Source: Lachnospiraceae bacterium | GTDB taxonomy: Bacteria; Bacillota; Clostridia; Lachnospirales; Lachnospiraceae | DNA: 64,000 nt | Assembly (NCBI GenBank): GCA_017622845.1 | Contig: JAGAQJ010000026.1 | Coordinates: forward strand, 1 to 64,000 | Direction: 5' to 3' | In this document: positions 33,438-41,653 of the stretch, one piece after another | Layout: the number at the start of each line of letters is the position of its first letter | Numbering within the stretch: the first letter of the stretch is position 1 | The notes under the pieces: generated by a model | The model's database searches: none | Seen by the model: the letters and a program-made list of their open reading frames with translations, nothing else | Told to the model about the DNA's origin: nothing | Made by a program: the position numbers and the translations under genes

Positions 33438-33458
33438 AAAGTAGGAATTTCCGACTTT
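33438..33458 (-). promoter_or_regulatory. Operator dyad of the toxin-antitoxin operon
   Basis: AAAGTAGGAA and TTCCGACTTT (9 of 10 positions symmetric), located between a minus-strand TATAAG-type -10 and the antitoxin start. Suits binding by the AbrB-type antitoxin dimer. Confidence 0.55.
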
Positions 33459-33608
33459 CTTACTTATAGTATATCTGCTTTTCGAAGGCTATGCAATGAG
33501 GATACAAAAAAATTTACAAATAAAGACGGGATTATTCCAATGTAAAAGACATAAATGGTTTCATAAAAGGGCATGCAATAAACATAGCGGAAGGAGGCAG
33601 AAAAAAGG

Positions 33609-33662
33609 TTGACAACGCTGCAAAACCAATTATAATTATTGTTATATAACGATAATTATAAT
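33609..33662 (+). promoter_or_regulatory. Promoter and 34-bp palindromic operator of the tetR-CPBP operon
   Basis: TTGACA (33609-33614) and TATAAT (33631-33636) are 16 bases apart. A palindrome, ATTATAATTATTGTTA (33629-33644) with TAACGATAATTATAAT (33647-33662), covers the -10 and start; 15 of 16 positions are symmetric. It is the probable binding site of the TetR protein encoded next. Confidence 0.8.
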
Positions 33663-33677
33663 CCGGAGGGAATTAAA

Positions 33678-34250
33678 ATGCCGCCGAGAGCGAAGATTAC
33701 AAAAGAAATGGTCATTGACGCTGCCTTTGAGGTTGTCCGTGAAACCGGTGCAGAAAATATCAATGCAAGGACGGTTGCAAAGAAACTGAACTGCTCCACA
33801 CAGCCCGTCATGTACCACTTTGCGACAATTGAGGAATTAAAAAAAGCCGTCTATGCAAAATTGGACTGGTATCATACAGAATATCTGATGAAGATTGAAG
33901 AACCACAGAAAGGAGCTATGCTTGGAATCGGAATAAATTATATTCGATTTGCGGTTGAAGAACCAAACTTGTTCCGCTTTCTATTTCAATCGGGTTTTGC
34001 AGTTGAAAATAGTTTGCCCGAAATGATTGACTCCGAGGAACTTGTACCTGTTCTTTCTGCAATGCAGGGGGCTATGAACTTGAACATAGAGCAAACAAAA
34101 GAAATTTTTATAACGCTTGCCCTGTTTGTTCATGGATATGCCAGTATCATTGTCAACAATTCGTTAGAATATGATGAAAAATTAATAACAAAGCATTTGG
34201 AACGAGTATATACAGGTGCGATATTAGCTATGCAGGAGGAAATGAAATGA
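33678..34250 (+). CDS. TetR-family repressor
   Basis: The product (190 aa) has an N-terminal TetR HTH (ITKEMVIDAAFEVVRETGAE, NARTVAKKLNCSTQPVMYHF) and a helical ligand-binding domain. CCGGAGGG precedes the ATG at 33678. Its stop overlaps the CPBP gene start (ATGA at 34247-34250). The palindromic operator upstream implies autorepression and control of the CPBP gene. Confidence 0.9.
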   Translation: MPPRAKITKEMVIDAAFEVVRETGAENINARTVAKKLNCSTQPVMYHFATIEELKKAVYAKLDWYHTEYLMKIEEPQKGAMLGIGINYIRFAVEEPNLFRFLFQSGFAVENSLPEMIDSEELVPVLSAMQGAMNLNIEQTKEIFITLALFVHGYASIIVNNSLEYDEKLITKHLERVYTGAILAMQEEMK

Positions 34251-34924
34251 AAAAGCAACAAACTACAGGTAATGACAAAAGGAGTGCTGTTTTCACATTC
34301 ATAGGTATAACAGTAATGATACTGTTGACTTTAACGAAAGTTGTTCCGTCCTCAACAATAGCAGGATATTCCGTATTTGTGGGGATAGCGTTTTTCTTTA
34401 TTACGGAAGCTGTCAGCAAAACACGAGGTTCCGAATCGGGTTTGCGTTTTAATACGATTGTAACGGATTTTAAAAAGCCGGGTGTGCTTCTTTGGGTGTT
34501 GCTGCCGAGTGCGAGCGGTATTGCAACGCTTGTTGTTGGCAATCTGATTTTTGGCGGAGAATTTGTTGCGCATGTAGTGGGACGCACGAGTTCTATCCTG
34601 TCTTTTGATAAGGTGGCACTGCTGATAGGTCAAGTTATTATTGCGGCATTTGGCGAAGAAATTGCATATCGAGGTTTCTTTTTTGGAAAATCCGCGAAAT
34701 TATTTCCGATTTGGGTTTGCGCAGTGGTGTCATCCGCTGCTTTTGCCGCCGGACATATTGTCACAGGAAACACAGGGATTGTAGCTTATGACATTGCCAC
34801 TGTATTCATCGACAGCTTGATTTTCTCGGTGATTTATCACAAAGCTGGTAATTGCGTTATCAGCACATTTTCACACATTCTTGGAAACGCAATATCCCTT
34901 GTTGCCGTGTTTGTATTCTTTTAA
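34247..34924 (+). CDS. CPBP-family intramembrane metalloprotease
   Basis: The product (225 aa) has about seven membrane helices and the CPBP/Abi motifs EEIAYRGFF (paired Glu plus Arg), a His in FAAGHIVTG and a His in TFSHILGNA. The family includes CAAX-processing homologues and bacteriocin self-immunity proteins. Translational coupling to a TetR repressor suggests induction by an external compound. The substrate is unknown. Confidence 0.88.
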   Translation: MKKQQTTGNDKRSAVFTFIGITVMILLTLTKVVPSSTIAGYSVFVGIAFFFITEAVSKTRGSESGLRFNTIVTDFKKPGVLLWVLLPSASGIATLVVGNLIFGGEFVAHVVGRTSSILSFDKVALLIGQVIIAAFGEEIAYRGFFFGKSAKLFPIWVCAVVSSAAFAAGHIVTGNTGIVAYDIATVFIDSLIFSVIYHKAGNCVISTFSHILGNAISLVAVFVFF

Positions 34925-34975
34925 GTCAGATAAGGAGATATATGTTATGGCGAAGATAATTTCAGAAGGGGTACG

Positions 34976-35092
34976 CTGCCCTATCGTCACTGTCCGAAGT
35001 GCAGACAAGAAATTTTGATTGACACAAAGGGTTTACAGGTGACAGTTATTAAAAGAGCCGGACACAAAGAAGCAGAGCTGATAAACTTGTGA
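34976..35092 (+). pseudogene. Remnant of a cysteine-rich KTR-type gene
   Basis: A frame without a start encodes LPYRHCPKCRQEILIDTKGL followed by QVTVIKRAG, matching the C-terminal part of short 'cysteine-rich KTR' proteins common beside resistance genes in ICEs. An ATG with AAGGAGA at 34945-34947 opens a different frame of 23 codons, so the gene has been frameshifted or truncated. Confidence 0.65.
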
Positions 35093-35208
35093 GCAATCAT
35101 GGTTTGTCGGCTCTATTTTGTAAAAAAATAATGGATAGTCTTCTCAAAAACGGTCAACGGATTTATAATGAATTTAAATTAACCGAAACGGTCAACGGAG
35201 GTTACATT

Positions 35209-35817
35209 ATAAACGATAAATTTTTTCAGTTACCGATAGAAAAACAACAGCGAATTATTAACGCTGCATTTAAGGTGTTCGCACAAAATAGTTACAAGAA
35301 AGCACCTATGTCAGAGACAGCCGATGAAAGTGGTATCTCTAAAGCATTGTTATTCCGCTATTTCACGAACAAACTGGAACTATATATGTTTTTATGGGAT
35401 AGAAGTATTGAGCAAATTCACAAAGCATCTTCCCAATATTGCGTTGCAGATACGACAGATTTTTTTGAGATATTACACCATAGGTTATTAGCAAAATGTT
35501 CCGTTGTTCGTTCCTATCCATATTTATATCAATTTACTGCCAATGCTTATTATGAGCAAGACCCTAAAATAAAGTCCAGTATTCAAGCAAACTTTCATCA
35601 AGTGAGTAAAAATAGTGAAGATATATTATGGGAAATAGCCGATATGTCTAAATTCCGCCAAGATATAGATATTAGGCTTATGTATCAAGAAATTTTGTGG
35701 ACTTCTGATGGGTATTTGCGATAAATGATATTATCGGGAAAGTTGAAAGCAGACCAAATGGAAAAAGACTTTGAAAGGATGATTGAACAGTGGAAAAAAG
35801 TATATTTGAAAGGATGA
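35209..35817 (+). pseudogene. TetR-family regulator broken by a lost start codon and an in-frame stop
   Basis: The body is a TetR protein (KFFQLPIEKQQRIINAAFKV, SGISKALLFRYFTNKLELYM). Perfect GGAGG at 35197 lies seven bases before ATA (35209) where homologues would have ATG. The frame then meets TAA at 35722, after DGYLR, yet continues to a natural end at 35817 (KLKADQMEKDFERMIEQWKK) that overlaps the next gene by ATGA. Translation from the ATG at 35131 is possible but has no ribosome site. Two lesions point to a decayed gene; the hydrolase downstream may be constitutive. Confidence 0.8.
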
Positions 35818-36635
35818 TACAAAAACAGTTTAAGACAGAAAATGGAAATATTACATATTGGATAAATAACTGCCCTAAACAAGATTATGCACTTGTTTTT
35901 CTTCATGGTCTTACAGCAGACCATACTTTATTTGAAAAGCAGATTTCTTATTTTGAGGAACGATTTAAGGTGTTTTGTTGGGATGCTCCGGCTCACGGAG
36001 AATCACGCCCATATTTGAATTTTTCATATCACAGCGCAGCGAAACAATTAAAAGACATTCTGGAAAAAGAGCGAATTAAGAAAGCTGTTTTTATAGGACA
36101 ATCTATGGGCGGGTTTGTTATTCAAACCTTTTTGAAATATTATCCAGAACTTGCGATAGGTTTTGTTGGAATTGACACTACACCATTTGGATTATCTTAT
36201 TATTCTAATTCGGATAAATGGTGGCTTCGGCAAATAGAGTGGATGTCGCATTGCTATCCGTATAAAGCGTTAGTTAAAGCGATTGCAAAATCATGCACTT
36301 GTACCCAATATGCCTATGAGAATATGCTTACTGCACTTTGGAAATATTCAAAGCAGGAAGTATGTCATTTGATGGGAATTGGCTATTCTGGATTTTTAGA
36401 GGAAAATTGTGATTTAGTTCTCGAAATACCTGTTCTAATTCTTGTTGGAGAAAATGACAGGACAGGAAAGGTAAGGCAGTATTGCAAAGCGTGGCAAGAA
36501 AGAACAGGATATCCGCTTCATGTAATAAAAAATGCCGCACATAATTCTAATATAGACAATTATGAACAGGTCAATAATGAAATTGAGAATTTTATAAATA
36601 CTTTGAAAGGATCGCTGCCCTGTTTGCGGAAATAA
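35814..36635 (+). CDS. Alpha/beta-hydrolase
   Basis: The product (273 aa) has the fold's markers: oxyanion segment VFLHGLTADH, nucleophile elbow FIGQSMGGFV (Ser), acid in LVGENDRTG and His in NAAHNSNID. It is likely an esterase, lactonase or lipid hydrolase. The ATG at 35814 overlaps the ancestral stop of the broken tetR gene; a GTG at 35790 is in frame. Pairing with TetR and flanking KTR remnants suggests a cassette acquired with a mobile element. Confidence 0.87.
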   Translation: MIQKQFKTENGNITYWINNCPKQDYALVFLHGLTADHTLFEKQISYFEERFKVFCWDAPAHGESRPYLNFSYHSAAKQLKDILEKERIKKAVFIGQSMGGFVIQTFLKYYPELAIGFVGIDTTPFGLSYYSNSDKWWLRQIEWMSHCYPYKALVKAIAKSCTCTQYAYENMLTALWKYSKQEVCHLMGIGYSGFLEENCDLVLEIPVLILVGENDRTGKVRQYCKAWQERTGYPLHVIKNAAHNSNIDNYEQVNNEIENFINTLKGSLPCLRK

Positions 36636-36813
36636 GACAAGATTACAGATACAGAAGGATACAGAGTTGAAAAACTTTCCTCTCTACTGTCTGAAGTGCG
36701 GTCAGGAAAGTTTGATTGACACAAAGAATTTACAGGTAATCGAATGTACAGTAGGTGGTGCTCTCTTACTAAAATCAATAATGTCTGTTCATTTTCCTAA
36801 AATTCAACGGTGA
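36613..36813 (+). pseudogene. Second cysteine-rich KTR-type remnant
   Basis: The frame encodes CPVCGNKTRLQIQKDTELKN, FPLYCLKCGQESLIDTKN and LQVIE, nearly the whole KTR protein, but has no start codon after a TGA at 36605-36607. It then runs on into unrelated sequence to 36813. It overlaps the end of the hydrolase gene and the tail of the AraC gene. Confidence 0.72.
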
Positions 36814-37611
36814 CAGACCGACACATTTTTTAAAACATGTAGATAAGTAATCTCCATTACAAAATCCTGTTTCGGTGGCTATTTCCATTACTGATTTATT
36901 CGTTGACATTAGAAGCTGCTTTGCGGCGGAGATTCGTACGTCCATTACATACTCGGAAAATGTCTTGCCCATTTGGGTTTTAAATAATCGTGACAAATAT
37001 GATGCTGCAAGTCCTACATTTTTTGACACTGATGTTAGCGTTATGTCCTCGGCGTAAAACTGATTAATAATAGTAACAGCATTTAGAATTGGCTCGGTTA
37101 AAGGAGTATTAAATTTATGCGATTCTTCAGATAATCGATTATACCATATAGTATCAAATAATCTAAATAACATTCCTGAAAGAATTTGTTCAGAGTATGA
37201 CCTTTCTTTTTGATATTCTGTATATATTTCCCTAAACATATTTACAATTATTTTGGTGTTTTCAGGATTAAAATGATGTATTTTTTTTTCATATAATGCG
37301 TCAAAAATTGCCTGACCACCATTTTCTATAAAGGGATTCGCAAATGCTAGTGAGAACTTTATCAGATAGCCCTCATAGGGTTCTTTACTAAGCGAAAGTG
37401 TCCTGTGTAATAAAAATGGAGGCATCATAGATACATATCCGGCGTGGTATTCAAATGATTCATTTGGAGTAATTGTACGTCTGTCTCCGGATGTGACAAT
37501 ACCAATGTTATAATGATCACTTGCCATTTGCATAGACGGCATACTGTAATCTGAAGGACGGCGTTTGTGCTGAACAGTTATGCTTTTGTTATCAATAAGT
37601 TTATAAGGCAT
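36775..37611 (-). CDS. AraC-family regulator with cupin-like sensor
   Basis: The product (278 aa) has an N-terminal beta-rich sensor (about 1-150; YHAGYVSMMPPFLLHRTLSL) and C-terminal AraC HTH pair (about 175-278; TLTSVSKNVGLAASYLSRLF, IATETGFCNGDYLSTCFKKC). It is divergent from the ABC exporter gene at 37754, which it probably controls. AGGAGA precedes its ATG. Confidence 0.88.
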   Translation of the reverse strand: MPYKLIDNKSITVQHKRRPSDYSMPSMQMASDHYNIGIVTSGDRRTITPNESFEYHAGYVSMMPPFLLHRTLSLSKEPYEGYLIKFSLAFANPFIENGGQAIFDALYEKKIHHFNPENTKIIVNMFREIYTEYQKERSYSEQILSGMLFRLFDTIWYNRLSEESHKFNTPLTEPILNAVTIINQFYAEDITLTSVSKNVGLAASYLSRLFKTQMGKTFSEYVMDVRISAAKQLLMSTNKSVMEIATETGFCNGDYLSTCFKKCVGLSPLNFRKMNRHY

Positions 37612-37753
37612 TTACAATCTCCTTTTGATATATGTCATAAATTTAAAGATTTTAAGCTTAAAGTATCATTTATACGAATGAAATACTTAATAATTATAAC
37701 ATAAAATATACTATATCAGCTGAAAAAATATAGTTTTTGAATGGAGAATTAAA

Positions 37754-39526
37754 ATGAATTTTGAAAAGACAAATAAATCAACTCTTTTTAGATTGTTAAA
37801 ATATGTAGTGCCTCATTGGTATCTTATCCTTTTATCTACAATAGCAGGGGTAATAAAGTTGTTTCTGCCATTAGTATTACCACAGGTAGTAAAATATTTT
37901 ACTGATATTATCCTTGTAAGTTCAATGACTACAACGCAGAAAACAAATGAAATACTTAAATGTTTGTTCTTTCTGGTACTGGTATACACACTTGTATACA
38001 TACCTGCCTCTTTTTTCAGGAACACAGGCGCAGCCGAAGTTGCAAACAGAATAATGCACAAAATGCGTTGTGAGGTATATGAACATCTGCAAAAAATGTC
38101 GGCTGCATTTCATCACAATAATAAGTCCGGAGATTTGGTAACGAGAGTAAATAATGACGTAGAACAGGTTAATAATTTTATATGGAACATAGCTACAAAT
38201 ATATGGATTGATTCAATTATGATTATTATATATGTGTACTTCATGCTATCCATAAATCCATATTTGACCATAATTACTGTTACTACGTTACCTGTTTCTA
38301 TTATCGCTACAAAGAAGCTTAGAGAAAAAATTAAAAACTACAGCAAAAAAGTACAGAGTAATATATCCTCCATTTCAGGATATATGCAAGAACGTATGGC
38401 TGGATATGCCACTATCAAGTTATTTGGACTGGAAGAACACGAGGGTCAAAAATTTCAAGAGCATTCTAAGAGTATTTATCATTGTACTAAAAAAACAAAT
38501 AATTTATTTTCATTGGGAGACAGCATTACTAATTCAGCAATGGAAGTCATCAGTTCTATCGTAGTATGTTTAGCTGCGCTTTATATTGTGAAAGGAAATA
38601 TTTCTATTGGTGATTTAGTTGCTTTTTATCTTTATATAGGTTATTTTGCAACACCGATAAGAAGATTTTCCAAACTAACCGTAAATTATGCCAAGAGTCT
38701 TGCCGGCATTCAACGTGTATTTGAAATCCTTGATACACCTGCGGATATTGAGGAAAAAGCGAATGCGATGGAATTAAATAATATCAAAGAGATTTGTTTT
38801 CAGCATGTTTTCTTTAAATATGACAAAGAGCAGCCTGATTATACTCTTTCAGACATTGATTTTAAAATAAACACAGGAGAACATGTAGCAATCGTAGGCT
38901 CGAGCGGATGTGGGAAAACTTCATTAGTTAATTTGCTGACAAGGTTTTTTGATGCTGATGAGGGACAAATACGAATTAATGGACATAATTTGAGAGATTA
39001 TTCACTTAAATCATTATATCAGAATATCGGAATGGTATTTCAAGATGTATGTCTTTTTTCAGAAACCATCGAAGAGAATATCAGGCATGGAAAATTAGCT
39101 GCTAATGTTGATGAAATAATATCAGCGGCTAAAGCCGCTAATGCTTATGAGTTTATATCGGAAGCACCAGAGGGATTAAAAACAATGCTTGGTGAAAGAG
39201 GTGTTGGTTTATCGGGGGGACAAAAACAACGAATTGCTATTGCGAGGGTATTTCTAAAAAATCCCAGGCTTCTGATTCTTGACGAAGCAACGAGTGCGTT
39301 GGATTCTGAGTCAGAAATGCTTGTTCAAAGTTCTCTTGATAAGCTTATGACTGGAAGAACCTCAATTATTATAGCCCACAGATTATCGACAATTGTTAAT
39401 GCTGACAAGATTATTGTTATGGATAAGGGCAGGATAGTCGAAATTGGAACGCATAAAGAACTCTTAGAGCGTAATGGAAGATATTCAGAATTATATAGGA
39501 TGCAGTTTAAAGATGTTCTGGCATAA
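37754..39526 (+). CDS. ABC exporter, fused membrane and ATPase domains
   Basis: The product (590 aa) is a half-size exporter: six membrane helices (about 1-315) and a nucleotide-binding domain with Walker A GSSGCGKTSL, Q-loop MVFQDVCLF, signature LSGGQKQR, Walker B LLILDEATSALD and switch His in AHRLST. It works as a homodimer or with a partner, but no second half-transporter is adjacent. Export of a peptide, drug or lipid is possible. The divergent AraC gene is a likely regulator. Confidence 0.93.
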   Translation: MNFEKTNKSTLFRLLKYVVPHWYLILLSTIAGVIKLFLPLVLPQVVKYFTDIILVSSMTTTQKTNEILKCLFFLVLVYTLVYIPASFFRNTGAAEVANRIMHKMRCEVYEHLQKMSAAFHHNNKSGDLVTRVNNDVEQVNNFIWNIATNIWIDSIMIIIYVYFMLSINPYLTIITVTTLPVSIIATKKLREKIKNYSKKVQSNISSISGYMQERMAGYATIKLFGLEEHEGQKFQEHSKSIYHCTKKTNNLFSLGDSITNSAMEVISSIVVCLAALYIVKGNISIGDLVAFYLYIGYFATPIRRFSKLTVNYAKSLAGIQRVFEILDTPADIEEKANAMELNNIKEICFQHVFFKYDKEQPDYTLSDIDFKINTGEHVAIVGSSGCGKTSLVNLLTRFFDADEGQIRINGHNLRDYSLKSLYQNIGMVFQDVCLFSETIEENIRHGKLAANVDEIISAAKAANAYEFISEAPEGLKTMLGERGVGLSGGQKQRIAIARVFLKNPRLLILDEATSALDSESEMLVQSSLDKLMTGRTSIIIAHRLSTIVNADKIIVMDKGRIVEIGTHKELLERNGRYSELYRMQFKDVLA

Positions 39527-39634
39527 ACGATTCAGCCCCCTCATAGTTACGGGCATCAAGTCATGCAAAACTACTTCATGGTGACTTGATGCCTAATGCA
39601 ATTTACACATTCTCACGCAATTCAGCAGCTTATC
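39524..39634 (-). repeat. Structured intergenic repeat R1, copy c (partial)
   Basis: Matches R1b from GATTCAG...CTCATAGTTACGGGCATCAAGTCATG through CGCAATTCAG. One end is shorter than in copies a and b. It overlaps the last codons of the radical SAM gene (stop at 39622), so the insertion may have replaced that gene's end. Confidence 0.7.
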
Positions 39635-41454
39635 TCATAAAATGCTGCATCATGCGTCAGGGCGCTGCGGTTTTCGTAGTCAAACAGGATATAGGCAGGC
39701 GCATCAAGCTTTCGGGTACAATCAGATGGATTTACCGCGGAGAAGTCCTTCCATACAGGATAAGAAAACATTTCAATATGTGTCATTCTCAAGAGCTGCG
39801 CAGACTGATAACCATCATAGTTTTTAAGGTATTGGTGCGACGCAGCTTCTTTGTCAAAGAAACGCCGCAGGCTTTCTTTGTCCATTGCATTTGTCGGGGC
39901 AAAGGAAGGTCTGCTTTTCAGATTTTCCCTTAAGTACATATCAAATATCAATAATTCTGCATATAGCTCCTGCTTTTGAGGCGCAACAGAGCAGGCAAAG
40001 TCCAAGAGCGCCTGGTAACGGTAGGCTCTTGACGGGGTGCTGACGAAATATCCGTTTGTGCGGTAGTAGTCAGCCAATGCCTCATACATTGCAAACGGTG
40101 AGGAAAATTCCAGTGCGAGCACAGGAAGCGTATGTGTAAACTGATTAGAGTTGTAGTACAGCTCTACCATTTCTTCGATTCCTTTTAAACGAAGGACATC
40201 ATCATAGCTTAGCCATTTCGTATAAAGCACCTCGTAGGGCGGCTTAGAGTTGTACACGATACCATATTCATGTGCCTGCTGTTCCATGGGAGAGCCTTTT
40301 AGTACCTTTAAAAATCCAAGCTGCAGTTGATTGGGTGCCATCGCATATACGTCATTAAAGGAATGGGCAAAGCTTTCGTAATCCTCATAGGGAAGTCCTG
40401 CTATCAGGTCAAGGTGCTGATGAATGTTGTGAAAGCCTTGTATCATAGCTACAGTTTTTCGCAGTCTGCCGATATCCATATGGCGGTTGATAGCGCGAAG
40501 CGTGGCTTCGTTGGTGGACTGCACGCCGATTTCAAGCTGTATCAGACCGGGGCGCATATCGCGCATTGCTTCAAGCTGTTCCTCGTTCAGCAAATCAGCG
40601 GCAATTTCAAAGTGAAAATTTGTGACACCATTGTCATGTTCTTTCAAATAATTCCAAATGGAGAGTGCATGCCCGCTGACACAGTTAAAGGTACGGTCTA
40701 TGAACTTGACCTGAGGGACTTTATGATTCAGAAAATACTGCAGTTCTGTCTTTACTGTATCAATATCGCGCAGGCGTACCTTCTTATCAATGGAAGACAG
40801 GCAGTAGGCACAGCGGAACGGACATCCGCGCTGGGATTCATAGTAGATAATGCGGTTGTCAAATGTGACAAGTGTGTCATTTTTTGACATATCACTGCAA
40901 AAAGCATCCGTCTTCCTGCCTGTATCAGAGGACAAAGCCGGATTGTAGATAAAAGGAAGTCTGTTGATGTCCGTAAGCGCGCGCTCGCCGGTAAAGCCGC
41001 CCTGATATACGATACCCTTTATTTCCTGTAACGTGATATCCTGCTCCCAATAATATTGCAAAAGCTCCAGAAAGGTTTCCTCTCCTTCGCCAATCATGAC
41101 GCCGGAAAGCTGTGGAAATGTGCTGATAAGCCTGTCAGCATGAAAAGAAACCTCAGGTCCGCCAAGCCATAGCTTTGTATCAGGAAGCACCTTGGGAAGC
41201 TCTGCAAGCAGCTCCTGCACGACATTCCAATTCCAGATATAGCAGGAAAAAGCGGCAACGTCAGGTCTTTTATGATATAAGTCAGCCAGTATTGTTCCTG
41301 TCTGCTGATTGATAGTGTACTCGGCTATCTCAAGCGTACAGCCGTCAGGACGGTCCGGATAATATTTGTCCGCATATGCTTTCAGGCTGTAGACTGCCGG
41401 ATTGGAGTGGATATATTTTGCGTTGATTCCAACTAATAGTATCTTTTTCGTCAT
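39622..41454 (-). CDS. B12-binding radical SAM protein (DUF4080 type)
   Basis: The product (610 aa) has a cobalamin-binding N-terminal domain (about 1-140; KILLVGINAKYIHSNPAVYS, LWLGGPEVSFHAD), a radical SAM core with the cluster motif RGCPFRCAYCLSS, and a long C-terminal DUF4080-like domain. It is of a class abundant in clostridia with unknown substrate, perhaps a methylase or a modifier of tRNA or lipid. AGGGGG before the ATG at 41454 sets the start; an earlier ATG at 41520 is unlikely. The last residues overlap repeat R1c. Confidence 0.88.
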   Translation of the reverse strand: MTKKILLVGINAKYIHSNPAVYSLKAYADKYYPDRPDGCTLEIAEYTINQQTGTILADLYHKRPDVAAFSCYIWNWNVVQELLAELPKVLPDTKLWLGGPEVSFHADRLISTFPQLSGVMIGEGEETFLELLQYYWEQDITLQEIKGIVYQGGFTGERALTDINRLPFIYNPALSSDTGRKTDAFCSDMSKNDTLVTFDNRIIYYESQRGCPFRCAYCLSSIDKKVRLRDIDTVKTELQYFLNHKVPQVKFIDRTFNCVSGHALSIWNYLKEHDNGVTNFHFEIAADLLNEEQLEAMRDMRPGLIQLEIGVQSTNEATLRAINRHMDIGRLRKTVAMIQGFHNIHQHLDLIAGLPYEDYESFAHSFNDVYAMAPNQLQLGFLKVLKGSPMEQQAHEYGIVYNSKPPYEVLYTKWLSYDDVLRLKGIEEMVELYYNSNQFTHTLPVLALEFSSPFAMYEALADYYRTNGYFVSTPSRAYRYQALLDFACSVAPQKQELYAELLIFDMYLRENLKSRPSFAPTNAMDKESLRRFFDKEAASHQYLKNYDGYQSAQLLRMTHIEMFSYPVWKDFSAVNPSDCTRKLDAPAYILFDYENRSALTHDAAFYEISC

Positions 41455-41653
41455 TTTGAAAAGCCCCCTTGTCTCCCTTCGCTTACACGCCTGTATCAGT
41501 TCAGCGCTGCCGCTTTGCATTAACTCCTTTATTATATCAGCCTGTTCCTCTGTTGAAAAGCAGGTTGGTTTTTGTTATACTGAAAAAAATAGATAGCTGG
41601 TATTCATTCAGCTGGTCTGTGTGCAGATAATCAGACAGACACGGAGGAAGCAG

